Shown one piece after another: positions 35,801 through 43,346 of a stretch of DNA of 64,000 bases. Below the pieces are notes generated by a model. It saw only the letters and a list, made by a program, of their open reading frames with translations. It made no database searches and had not been told where the DNA came from. Numbering within the stretch: position 1 is the stretch's first letter; each line of letters opens with the position of its first letter. The translations under genes were made by a program, and so were the position numbers. Source of the DNA: Nocardia jiangxiensis NBRC 101359 (lineage in GTDB: Bacteria; Actinomycetota; Actinomycetes; Mycobacteriales; Mycobacteriaceae); the NCBI RefSeq assembly GCF_000308615.1, contig NZ_BAGB01000173.1, forward strand, positions 124,001 to 188,000. Direction: 5' to 3'.

Positions 35801-38800
35801 GGAAGTTCGCAGGGCCGCATTCGATCTCATCGATGACATCGCACTGGAGCTCGAGCAGGAAGCCGCCTCCTCCACGTCCTCGGAGCGCTCCGAGGAGACG
35901 TCTCCGGAATTGGAATCAATTCCGGATGATCCGTCGCCGGAGGAGGACGCCGTCGTTCCGCGGATCATCCGTACCTTCCCTGACGATTCCGAAGAATTCG
36001 AGCTGTCGTTCGTGGACCCGGCCACCGGGAGAGCCTTCCCAGCATTCGATTTCGACTTCGAGGACGACGCCCCAGCTCCGGGCTTCGGCGGGAGCTTCCG
36101 CCCTCGCGAGGTCCCGCGGATCACCTTCACCCCACCCGAGTCGCGGGACGGGCACGACGAATGGCACGAAATAGATCTGCACGATGACTCCAGCGATAAC
36201 GGGCACGAGGTGGATCTTCGCGATGCGGGACACGACGATTCGCAGGAACACGAGATTGCCGAAGCCGACAACCGGCCGATGCCCGGCACCTTCCCGCTCG
36301 ACGACGACACGGCGGGCGAGGGATCGGAACCGGCGCTCACCTGGCCTCAGGTGCGCGATTTCCTACAGAGTTCGACTCACTGGGCGGTGGGGCAGGCGGG
36401 TGATATGGGATATCGAGTGGGTCGGTGGCTCTGGCGCAATGCCGTCGGTGAGCCCGCCACGAATCCGGAGTCGATGGCGCACGAAGCCATCCATACCGGG
36501 CTGTCGCCGTATCATATGAATGCCGATGCGCCGCGGATCTTCCGCGACTCCTACGTCGCCGTCGAAGGGGCCTCGACGCCGGGTACGTTGGCCGGCACCG
36601 ACATCACCGTCAAGACGACCGGTTATCTCACGAATGTCAGGGTGCGGCCGCGGCCGCCGAAGATGGACGCCGAGCGCTGGCTGCAGTCCGTGAACGGTGC
36701 CGGGCACACCGACACCAATCAGCTCGGTCACCAGTGGGGCGCGTCTCTGACCGAATCGGTCGGCAAGGTCGACCGCAACGTAATCCCCGGTGCCGCATAC
36801 CATTACAGCACCAGTTATTCGCACAGTGACACCGTCAACGACAACTCCGCCGTATTCCGCGTCACCACCGAGGACACCACCCCTGTCCACTGGTTCGTCG
36901 CGGATGCGCACTACCTCGTCAATGTCCGTGTCGGCGTTCGCAATCTCGCCCGCGGCCTGATCGCGGGCGGGCCGCACATCGACCGCACCCGCGTCGTGGA
37001 TATGCCCGACGCCGTGGAGTTCCTGCTCGTCGACAACGACCTGCAGAACAACCCCGATCTGCTCGCCCTGGTCAACGATTCCAACCTCGAGGCCGGGTTC
37101 GGACAGGAGTACGGCGATATCGCCGAGGCGAATCCGCCCGACCGCGGACTTCCGATCGCCTATGTGAAGGGAAAGCGGATCGGGTACGGCGCGGTGACCA
37201 ACGTCGAGGTCGAAGGCGGCCGGGACGCCTATCAGAAGCTCGCGCTCGAACTCGTGGAGAAGTACGCCCCCGGGATCACCAAGCCCGGCTCGGCCAACTA
37301 CCTGGCCGGGGTGGAGACCCGGATCAACGAGCACACCACCACGCTGGCCCTGCGCACGCTGCCCAACGCCGGACCCGACGGCCGCACCGCCTTCCACCTG
37401 ATCGACCGCACTCGACCGTTCGATCCGCATCTGGTGGAGGTCACGTTCTCGGCTCGTCCAGACCCGTCCGTCGATCTGAGCACGATCCGCGGGAAGCGGG
37501 TCACCAGCACCTCGGGCGTGGACAATATCTTCGGCCACTCCAATGGTGACGGCGCAGCCCTGGAGGTGCCGGGGGCCACCCGTATGTCGGACTCCCGCAA
37601 GCGCGGGCACCAGATCGACTTCACACTCAGCGGACAGCACGGTGGTCACCGGCCCAAATTCGACCTCTCCGTGCAGCGTCAGAGCAATCTGACCGAAATC
37701 CAGACCTCCAGTCGGGAACGTCGCGCGTGGCAGCGCAGTTTCGGCAATACCAGCGAATTCCCCGTTCCGCACGAGTACGTGGTGGAAATCCGCAAACGTC
37801 CTCTGGCGGAGGCGCGACTGGCAATGCTGGTGCGGCGCGGCATCAGTGGCTTCGCCATGGCCGGAGGCGGAATCGGACTCCTTCCGCCACTGCAACTTTC
37901 GGACCTGGCCGGATTGGCCGCGCCGACGACGGAATCCCGGAAGAGCCTGAAAGCAGGCACCCTCATCCGGTTCAACACCTCCGAGACTCCGGAGGCCGAC
38001 ACTCTCGCCGAACTTCCCGAGCCCGGCCTCTACCGATCCGATCCTTCGATCCGCCCCCCGGCCTCGACCGAGGGCGACGCCGTCATCGAGATGGAGGTCG
38101 CGCCCGCCGTACAGAAACTGCTGTCCGGGCCGACCTGGGTGCCCACTCGCGGCATCGAGATCTACGAATTCGAAGGTGTGCCGGAATTGGCGCAGGCTCT
38201 GCGCCAGGTCGACCCCTCCCTCGACATCGATGACCGGATGGTGTCGAATCGTTCCTCGGAGGGCATGTTCATCCGCCTGACCACGCTCGTCGAGAGCAAC
38301 CGCCTGACCCTCCTCGGTCCCGCCGCCACCGCACCTTTCCTCAACACCCGCTCACAGCGGGAAGCGGTCCTGTCCGGACCGGCCCAACCGGACGGCGACC
38401 ACGCCGGACCCACCTCCGTCAAAATCACGCTCTACTCACCCCAGATCGAGAAGTCCGGCAAAGACATCGCGATCGACGACATCTGGTGGGCGGGTGACGG
38501 ATTCGAGACCGAGGCCGACAACTCGATCAACACCACCGCCAATTTCAGCCTCAGCAGCCCCTACACCGGGGAGGGCAACGACCGTGGCGCGTTCACGATT
38601 CCGCTCACCGGTGAGCACGCCGGCGCCGGTCAATTCAACGTCATCACGTCGAACCGTCGCGAACTCCTGCGTTTCGGCACGCCCATGGAGGGGCCCGCTC
38701 CCGAGGAAGGCGGCGATACCGTCGGCACTATCGGCCATCGTCTGCGCGCTCTCGCGAAGATCGAAGTGCGCGGTCCCAAGGGCACCCTCTGGGTTTCCGG

Positions 38801-41800
38801 TGATGCGCTGATCCGCACCACCGAGACGCCGCCGGGCCTGGAACTCCGTCCGGTACCGCCCGTGGAAGACCGGTTGACCAAAGAGGACTTGGATACCCGC
38901 GAAGAACAGCAGGAGACCGATACCCCTCCCAATAAGTCATCCGACCACGACGACAGCACGGAACCCGAAGACCCCGAGTTCATTTCGAAAAAGTCGGACT
39001 CCGAGGCCAAACCCGACACCGAGACCGAGACCAAATCGGAGGCTGGGGCGAAGGCCAGGACTGAAGCCGAGTTGAGGGCTAAGGCGGAAGCTGAAGCGCG
39101 GGCCAAGTCACAGGCTGATGCCAGAGCGAAGACGGAGGCCAAGTCGGAGACCGAGGCGAAGGCTAGGTCGGAAGTTGAGGCGCGGGCTGAGTCGGAGGCT
39201 GAAGCCAGGGCGAAGGCGGAGGCTGAGGCTCGGGCCAGGTCGGAGGCTCAGGCGCGGACCAGGGCTGAAGGTGAGGCGAGAGACAAGAGTGACGCTGAGG
39301 CCAAAACCAAAGCCGCCGAAGCGAAGTCGGGAGCCAAGGGCATCGAGACGGAAAGTGGTGACCACCACCCAGCTCCGGCATCGGGCGACGTACGGCGTCC
39401 AGGTCTGCGGTCGGGCACGGTAGGCAGAATCCCCGCGCCTGCGGGACATGTGTGGGAGTCGATGCCGCCGGACGGCGACTGCTACTTCTATGCCATGGAA
39501 CGCGTTGTCTACCACGATGATCCGCCCGCAACGGCGGCCGAACTCGACCGGCGGATCCGTGGCCTGCGTGCGGAGGTCGCGCATGAAATGCGCGCCGACC
39601 CCGACACCTACTTCAGGTCCTTCCACACCATCCTGTCCGCCGCGGAGGTGCCCGGTGCCAGGGACCTCGAACGCACGGAACTTCGGGCTCTGCTGCGGGC
39701 CAGAAACACTGTGCGGCTTCGAGATCGCTTCTACGAGCAGATCGAGGCGATCACGAATCGGCGGGTGTGGCGCAATGCGGTCAGTCACCTCGTCCCGCAG
39801 GCGGCCACAGCTGTCCTGGCACGTCGCGGGCTGACGCTGCGAGTCCAGAACGACGAGCTCCGGGCGACAGGCGGATGGACTCTCGGCGAAAACACCTCCG
39901 CCACACCGGATGCGACGACCCTCGTGCACGGCAGTCACTACTACCTCGCCGTACCCACCGGAGACCACACGCCCGGCTCGGCTCCCCGCGCGGCGGACGC
40001 CACGTTGCAGTCGACGCATCCACCGGTCCGAGACTGGGATGAACTCGACGATCTGCTCGGCCCCGCCGTCCAGCAGCACACCCCGCGTTCCTACCGCGAA
40101 TCGTCGCCGCAGACAACAGGAATCGTGGTCCTGGGTGATGAGTCCGGGGCACGCTACATCTGGCTCCCGCCGGCCGATTCGTGGCCCGGTGAGATGCACG
40201 ACGCCACGGACCAACCGGTATCGCTCACCCTCGAGCAAGTCCTCACCGACTCTGCTGTCACGGTCGTCCGCACCCCCGGCCTGACCGAGGACCCGGCGAC
40301 AACCCACGACCCGGACCTGTCGCTGTCCGACCGTTCGTCGGCAACCGACAGCAGCGCGCCGCACGCCCCGGCCCCTGTGGTGGAAAGCAAGTCGCTCGAG
40401 GACGACGGGTCGCTCGACACCGATCCGGTCGAGAAGTCGTTCGATCCGAGTCCCACGCCGCCTCCCTCGCCCACCGGCACAGCCGTGTTCGCACCTGTGC
40501 GGCAAGAAGATTCGGCCCAATCCGGCAACAGGTTGGTATCCGGCGGAGAGGACTGGACCGAGTCCCAGTCGTTCGATTCGAGCGCCATGTCGCCTCCTTC
40601 GCCGACGGGCACTGTTCGGTTTGCCTCTGTGCGGCAGGATGATTCGGATCTCTCCGACGACAGCTCGGTGTACGGCAACGACGATCGAGGCGTGCGGCCG
40701 TCCCCGCCGGACGGCCCGCTGCATTCGACAGTCGGTGGAGACGGCCATGAGTTCGACATACCGTTCCGGATGGGGAGCGAGCTGCCGACCGCATCGGAGG
40801 TGAATCGAACCGATGCCGACCCGAATTCGACTGGCGGCGCTGAGCGGTCCCCGGCATTGCAGCGGCCGGTGATCAGCAGCGAACCGCCGCCGCGGCAACA
40901 GAGTGACGACGAAACCCGAACCGACATAACCGTTTCCGACAAAATGCAGGAGAAGTCCGACCCTCGGATCGAGCCGGTGCGCGACGACGAATCCGAGGTG
41001 ACCGATGTGGTGGATCGGCCGTTCTCTCTGCGTCCGAGCGAATCCGCGCTGTCGGACGCAGCCGAGTCCACTCCGCTGCCGGGCGCGGAATCAGTGCTCC
41101 CCGCCAAACCGCTGGCTCTGGAAGACATCCGGTCCGCGCTCCGCTTCGACAGCGATGACGACGATGCGGGACACGAAAAATCGATGGTCCCGGCCGACTC
41201 CGCGGTGCTGTCCCAGGAAACGCCCCCATCGCACCCGGTATTCGAGCCGATCACGGCCACCGAGCCGCGGACGTCCGGAGATCGGATGCGGGAAGAACTG
41301 CGCACCGCTGATAGTGCTGCCGTTCAAGCGTTCCCGTTGTCCCGGGACTGGAACGGCAGCCGGAACCAGTGGGATTCGTTCAGACGATCCTCGCCCGTAT
41401 CGAACGAGTCGATCACCCATACGATGTCGCCGCTACCGCGCCGCCGGACTCTGCGAGGGTGGGACCACATATCCCCGAGCCCGGTCACCGGACTGCGCTC
41501 GTTCTCGCTACTTCCCGCCGAGACATCGCTCGGTCAGGACCCCCGTTTGTCGGACTTGCTCGACGTCACGGTGGTGCCCTCCGAACCAGAAAGCCGAGAC
41601 ATCACAGATCCGACGATCCCCGCATCTGACATGAGACCCATGTCCGACGGAAGTACGGAAGTCCGCACCGATGATGCACTGCGGCACACCGATGACACAC
41701 CGTTGCCTACGGAAGGCAGACCATTCGGCACCAACGGCAGATCGCTGCACACAGATGGCACACCCTTGCGCATCGACAATGAACCGTCGGGCATCGAGGA

Positions 41801-42998
41801 CAGCTCGCTGGGCACCGATGGCAGATCGCTGCGCACCGACGATGCAGCCCTACGCACCGATGACACACAGTTGGTCGCGGACGGCAGACCTTTGGGCAAC
41901 GACGCCAGATTGCTGCGCTCTGATGGCAGGCCGTTGGGCATCGATGGTGGATCGTTGGGCACTTACGGTAGATCGCTGCGCATTGAAGGTGCACGCTTGC
42001 GCACCGATGACAGCTTGTTGGGCGCCGATCGTAGACCATTGCGCGCTGACGGCAGATCCGTGCGCACTGACGACGCACCATTGGGCACCGATGGCAGATT
42101 CCTGCACACTGACGACGCATCGTTGCGCTCCCACGCAACAGCTCGGACGGACGGAGCACTACACGCCAGCGGCTCGCCGAAGCGGGCCTCGAACTCGCGC
42201 ACACCCTTGCAGCGCCTTCGACGCCTCGTTTCCCGACTGCACGGCCGCGAAACCTCCGGCGACACGACCGCCGGGGTGGACCCTCGTTCGGTCGGGCACG
42301 CACCGCACCGGCATCTGCGTGACATTTTCCGTCGCCCGCTGAGTCGGTTCCGTAGCCGCACAACGACTTCCACCGGCACCACGCAGGGTGACGGCGCAAC
42401 TCCGCGCACGTCGGTAACGAACTTCGAGAGCCTGACCACCCGGCGGATCCGCACACCTTCGGACACCGTCGCCGACGCGCTCAGCGGTATTCAGCGCGAC
42501 ACCGGAAGCACCGTCATCCGCCCGCCGAAGCAGCCCGCACCCTTGACCGGTCGCTCGCGCCGGGACGTGGAGCGAGCCGCGGGCGGCAGACTCCGCGGCT
42601 ACCCGGACGACCACCGAATCTCCCGCCAACTCGAGCTTCTGGGACCCGGAGCCCAGGCTCTCGTCGTCGCCGTGCACCCCACCGGCGACGCCAACGGTGT
42701 CGGCGCATACGCATACCGAATGTTCGACCGCAACGGCACCACCTTCGTCCACGACACCACCGACCACACCCACACACTCCCTGGCCAGCGCACCCCCGCC
42801 AGCGTCCACGCCATCCTGTACACAGGCGAGGGCGTCATCAGCCGTCCCGTGCGCCTGCGCGACGAAACCATCCCCGAATTCCCGAGGAACGCCCGCATCG
42901 GCGCGCGCCCCGATATCGACGACGACAACTGGCAGAGACCACAACGATCCCCGGCCACGATTGACCGACGATCACGACTGACCGACGATCACGATTGA
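29811..42998 (+). CDS. Giant WXG100/CpnT-like polymorphic toxin or effector with papain-like and OTU-like domains
   Basis: An uninterrupted 4,395-residue protein. Residues 1-100: WXG100-like/CpnT N-terminal domain (WPEGDEDKLFALAQDW), a signal for type VII secretion. 105-310: Gly/Ala-rich hydrophobic segments. 310-780: Ser/Arg-rich disorder with a repeat of about 31 residues. 780-960: papain-like toxin domain with Cys810 (NACGPL), His892 (GAHAY) and Asp907 (VVDPATG). 1050-1110: Lys/Pro/Glu repeats. 1120-1960 and 2215-3030: beta-rich modules with alternating polar strands. 3060-3180: charged Ala/Glu helix. 3200-3385: OTU-like protease with Asp3221, Cys3224 (PPDGDCY) and His3376 (GSHYYLAV). 3400-3940: acidic disorder. 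3949-4112: heptapeptide repeats. 4210-4370: second papain-like domain with Thr4219 and Tyr4300 in place of Cys and His. Domain calls are from motifs; function as a secreted toxin or host effector is inference. No immunity gene is obvious nearby. Confidence 0.8.
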   Translation: MSLEMPQGLRWLGYLAGTAWPEGDEDKLFALAQDWHTAATDLQNLISAVQAACDTALDNYSGSGREQMASQFEALLSGDQSVDAIAKNLQQIGDSVQDCGTQIEYTKLQVISTLAIMAAEIAWALATLWGAFAVPAIEAEGAGILQIVGRALTNRLIAHAARVAEMPLWKLAAIEVVEQAGIGFVQDLAIQEYQKNKGHRSGIDWKQTITTAAVAGISAGVATPVGHYLGAGLGNWVGRDSMTWWKSSGIAVASAVPAGLAGAGAGIVANGVITGEWEFDPAALLGGVGGGLVGGVHGVIGHATQTRLNSLSLGGGFSDGSFPKGDDPAGSLSDLSGGEEKWGGGALVAGRSGGPDSEPGPGAGDRSRFATAAFSRTLEPEGADRTRPASAMSARSASSASIAEVAHSGRVSATQPKSSEFSPSTSTRNAAVPRRSGGSDETSTKTTVSGSRTSIGATRSQTSPFGRGRSVDATLPQSRVSASRTGIDEARSQPPLAGRSRSVDEGSRQSRVSAPRAGVDEARLQPPLSERSRSVDETPQPSRVSGSRASLDEARSQPPLSGDSRRVDEMLPQEPGFARSENVDETTSSRGGTGSEISSQVSVSSRSIDDGDVLSRASSMRASEVEETSGDRSAKSLPNGGISSTSRESAISRLRGESRANISSANGGDGSSVRRAPVATLQARPQPVDSMRATSPLAESVLKSAPAVRVSDQTAESTEITRSLTGKHDDSGPSLGGSRTSDFVDNSRRAGLAGDGNDSETKDPKVGSSLHDSADRLSTPELALVHHLPADPDHQLRSPDDDGAANLNACGPLALAKIVELTGSTVARVPQDRVGRSGMSALELEHAAGAPLHPFDDHDSIGDHLLDLGPGSVALVVDAYRGRTDRYGVGAHAYLMHNSGGEIRVVDPATGQRHSRTSSDIRSTHAILYTERGVPHLLPEQRTSRAERFGAVRIGTHRRTDGDDIAERRPGDPPLEQDSTVGRLDGEEKPETIAAELNRQQTDGRSNSEKESPLLSDKAVRVAEDLDSPAPPEDSTASEVKSDVTSTQRQDPELKKQSEKEPDRKEQPEPKKKLESQKKPEPKKKPEPEKEPESQKELEPKEKLEQEPVHEEEAELPWDIPKIVITPSGDDLPVAVREFGSQRDGAKDLTNIVPIPQETVEWLHEQIFHMVEGDRGVDEKFRESVRRVLTQRLLSSDASVWPQLMSATGMPLRVKYRGSRYPISLRVSLRALGPSKEQIAPLSDGPPVGIQQWAFGIVSSADTSSNGDYRAFSYAYNHTFPADHGALTYVALGGELDLVNNQVSTSVTVTSTVQPMVIIRSKGRSWPFDYAMTWELSHGDSLADSLSPTPSDRVWYPTVSDPAKGMAGDPPNNMLVWFPNYLKVGAIPMVNEKIASTVPAPMSRAVGEFHLYGPVTIPNHSRIMADVMSSFRADLSGMSDNSMAKFREFFGEGNFRSLITAAARTPDDLPSADETEKTGDEVATTGDEKEKDESTIISPTFYTSSGKTIGALQISVVLHGGEEITGPTTEKSVLESFVLRSLGMQGSSVTANSLGFNPSLGFGFGGKEKDPSTGIQSLGGQFTIKGGASQKFSHTLSYGGSARIAHSLRTGEPLLHVTPQMTVHVKLIRPNSRAVDPAPGTALAGGHDYPVNMLVPSLETFGHAPAAPLYLPSEILHLRQLGVSTTPLAVHGAKPLFAEVKKWMSGLGFFPPDRDAPSWGQNKLGWLSDKTTLESTHTERLDNLRKFEQMSNQLGLRGGLDEAIEGGERIGKDGKPTWDGGAPTWFELPTSTGTKRISVFLITERRYLSDDPHEGVSHEWTLPKVQTLNYSGSTIPGDEQFSKTPAAWNVGGNFSVTSPFDEKARLLFQGFTPDYTLSGGKSEIRDSNSGTGHEYYTLSPTENGTQIFGVPVRHRIVLTYSHGSAPDDLVRDGDVRLAVPTYRTHTEKFDEMPVPTFREFEDEDARRLALPSAGRSLEDNVFRPPDTTIYDRVGGSREVRRAAFDLIDDIALELEQEAASSTSSERSEETSPELESIPDDPSPEEDAVVPRIIRTFPDDSEEFELSFVDPATGRAFPAFDFDFEDDAPAPGFGGSFRPREVPRITFTPPESRDGHDEWHEIDLHDDSSDNGHEVDLRDAGHDDSQEHEIAEADNRPMPGTFPLDDDTAGEGSEPALTWPQVRDFLQSSTHWAVGQAGDMGYRVGRWLWRNAVGEPATNPESMAHEAIHTGLSPYHMNADAPRIFRDSYVAVEGASTPGTLAGTDITVKTTGYLTNVRVRPRPPKMDAERWLQSVNGAGHTDTNQLGHQWGASLTESVGKVDRNVIPGAAYHYSTSYSHSDTVNDNSAVFRVTTEDTTPVHWFVADAHYLVNVRVGVRNLARGLIAGGPHIDRTRVVDMPDAVEFLLVDNDLQNNPDLLALVNDSNLEAGFGQEYGDIAEANPPDRGLPIAYVKGKRIGYGAVTNVEVEGGRDAYQKLALELVEKYAPGITKPGSANYLAGVETRINEHTTTLALRTLPNAGPDGRTAFHLIDRTRPFDPHLVEVTFSARPDPSVDLSTIRGKRVTSTSGVDNIFGHSNGDGAALEVPGATRMSDSRKRGHQIDFTLSGQHGGHRPKFDLSVQRQSNLTEIQTSSRERRAWQRSFGNTSEFPVPHEYVVEIRKRPLAEARLAMLVRRGISGFAMAGGGIGLLPPLQLSDLAGLAAPTTESRKSLKAGTLIRFNTSETPEADTLAELPEPGLYRSDPSIRPPASTEGDAVIEMEVAPAVQKLLSGPTWVPTRGIEIYEFEGVPELAQALRQVDPSLDIDDRMVSNRSSEGMFIRLTTLVESNRLTLLGPAATAPFLNTRSQREAVLSGPAQPDGDHAGPTSVKITLYSPQIEKSGKDIAIDDIWWAGDGFETEADNSINTTANFSLSSPYTGEGNDRGAFTIPLTGEHAGAGQFNVITSNRRELLRFGTPMEGPAPEEGGDTVGTIGHRLRALAKIEVRGPKGTLWVSGDALIRTTETPPGLELRPVPPVEDRLTKEDLDTREEQQETDTPPNKSSDHDDSTEPEDPEFISKKSDSEAKPDTETETKSEAGAKARTEAELRAKAEAEARAKSQADARAKTEAKSETEAKARSEVEARAESEAEARAKAEAEARARSEAQARTRAEGEARDKSDAEAKTKAAEAKSGAKGIETESGDHHPAPASGDVRRPGLRSGTVGRIPAPAGHVWESMPPDGDCYFYAMERVVYHDDPPATAAELDRRIRGLRAEVAHEMRADPDTYFRSFHTILSAAEVPGARDLERTELRALLRARNTVRLRDRFYEQIEAITNRRVWRNAVSHLVPQAATAVLARRGLTLRVQNDELRATGGWTLGENTSATPDATTLVHGSHYYLAVPTGDHTPGSAPRAADATLQSTHPPVRDWDELDDLLGPAVQQHTPRSYRESSPQTTGIVVLGDESGARYIWLPPADSWPGEMHDATDQPVSLTLEQVLTDSAVTVVRTPGLTEDPATTHDPDLSLSDRSSATDSSAPHAPAPVVESKSLEDDGSLDTDPVEKSFDPSPTPPPSPTGTAVFAPVRQEDSAQSGNRLVSGGEDWTESQSFDSSAMSPPSPTGTVRFASVRQDDSDLSDDSSVYGNDDRGVRPSPPDGPLHSTVGGDGHEFDIPFRMGSELPTASEVNRTDADPNSTGGAERSPALQRPVISSEPPPRQQSDDETRTDITVSDKMQEKSDPRIEPVRDDESEVTDVVDRPFSLRPSESALSDAAESTPLPGAESVLPAKPLALEDIRSALRFDSDDDDAGHEKSMVPADSAVLSQETPPSHPVFEPITATEPRTSGDRMREELRTADSAAVQAFPLSRDWNGSRNQWDSFRRSSPVSNESITHTMSPLPRRRTLRGWDHISPSPVTGLRSFSLLPAETSLGQDPRLSDLLDVTVVPSEPESRDITDPTIPASDMRPMSDGSTEVRTDDALRHTDDTPLPTEGRPFGTNGRSLHTDGTPLRIDNEPSGIEDSSLGTDGRSLRTDDAALRTDDTQLVADGRPLGNDARLLRSDGRPLGIDGGSLGTYGRSLRIEGARLRTDDSLLGADRRPLRADGRSVRTDDAPLGTDGRFLHTDDASLRSHATARTDGALHASGSPKRASNSRTPLQRLRRLVSRLHGRETSGDTTAGVDPRSVGHAPHRHLRDIFRRPLSRFRSRTTTSTGTTQGDGATPRTSVTNFESLTTRRIRTPSDTVADALSGIQRDTGSTVIRPPKQPAPLTGRSRRDVERAAGGRLRGYPDDHRISRQLELLGPGAQALVVAVHPTGDANGVGAYAYRMFDRNGTTFVHDTTDHTHTLPGQRTPASVHAILYTGEGVISRPVRLRDETIPEFPRNARIGARPDIDDDNWQRPQRSPATIDRRSRLTDDHD
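31150..31520 (+). repeat. Coding tandem repeat, about 31 residues, four copies
   Basis: Residues about 447-570 of the giant protein repeat a unit with SRVSxxRxxxDEARxQPPL and RSRSVDE; four imperfect copies of roughly 93 bases follow one another. Low-complexity Ser/Arg-rich linker. Confidence 0.65.
32976..33140 (+). repeat. Coding Lys/Pro/Glu repeat
   Basis: Residues about 1056-1110 of the giant protein alternate KKPEPKKKPEPEKEPES-type units. An extended, highly charged spacer between the first papain-like domain and the first beta-rich module. Confidence 0.65.
38990..39345 (+). repeat. Coding Ala/Glu/Lys/Arg repeat (single long helix)
   Basis: Residues about 3060-3180 of the giant protein repeat EAEARAK/EAKARSE-type units, expected to form a long charged helix or coiled coil that spaces the OTU-like domain away from the beta-rich part. 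Confidence 0.65.
41656..42146 (+). repeat. 21-base/heptapeptide tandem repeat, about 22 copies
   Basis: Residues about 3949-4112 of the giant protein follow a seven-residue pattern, roughly P/S-L-R/G-T-D-G/D-R/A, for example SLGTDGR, SLRTDDA, PLGIDGG. Copies differ mainly at second and third positions. The conserved Leu and Thr-Asp suggest a regular solenoid rather than disorder. Confidence 0.75.
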
Positions 42999-43141
42999 TC
43001 GGCCACGGTTGACCGGCAACTACGGCTGACCGGCGATCATGATTGCCCTGCGACCACGGTTGACCGGCGACCATCGACGGCTGATCGGCGAGGACGATCG
43101 ACCGGTGATCCGCTGACCCGCGACCACGGCTGATCGGCGAC
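42956..43141. repeat. 17-base tandem repeat spanning the giant gene's stop codon, about 11 copies
   Basis: Imperfect units of CACGGTTGACCGGCGAC type begin at 42956, 42973, 42990 (14 bases), 43004, 43021, 43038, 43055, 43072 (21 bases), 43093, 43110 (15 bases) and 43125. The TGA stop at 42996-42998 is part of the third unit. Because 17 is not a multiple of three, gain or loss of a unit would change the protein's last residues. Confidence 0.75.
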
Positions 43142-43346
43142 TGCGATACCCGCACAGCCGAGTGCAACGCCGAGCCCATCCGCTCTGCCGGACGCACATC
43201 GGCCCCGTGCAGCCCATGTCGTACCGCGGTACCACGCCCCGCCCGGAATTCCTGCCGCGGTACCACCGATCGCAGTCGCAGCGCTCCTACCTTGGGATAT
43301 GGAGGCGAGCCGGATCGGCCGGACCGCGTGAACACAGGGACGAGTG
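42999..43346. other. Non-coding gap after the giant gene
   Basis: Apart from the 17-base repeat array, which fills the first 143 bases, this 348-base gap contains only the upstream region of the ABC exporter genes. No immunity-type gene, RNA gene or terminator is evident. Confidence 0.5.

Noticed and set aside
39108..40898. 596-codon antisense frame under the giant gene
   Set aside because: Mirrors the charged repeats and third-position GC of the plus strand; no start signal or family.
41656..43141. CRISPR array
   Set aside because: The repeats are short coding or 17-base direct tandem units without spacers, and there are no cas genes.
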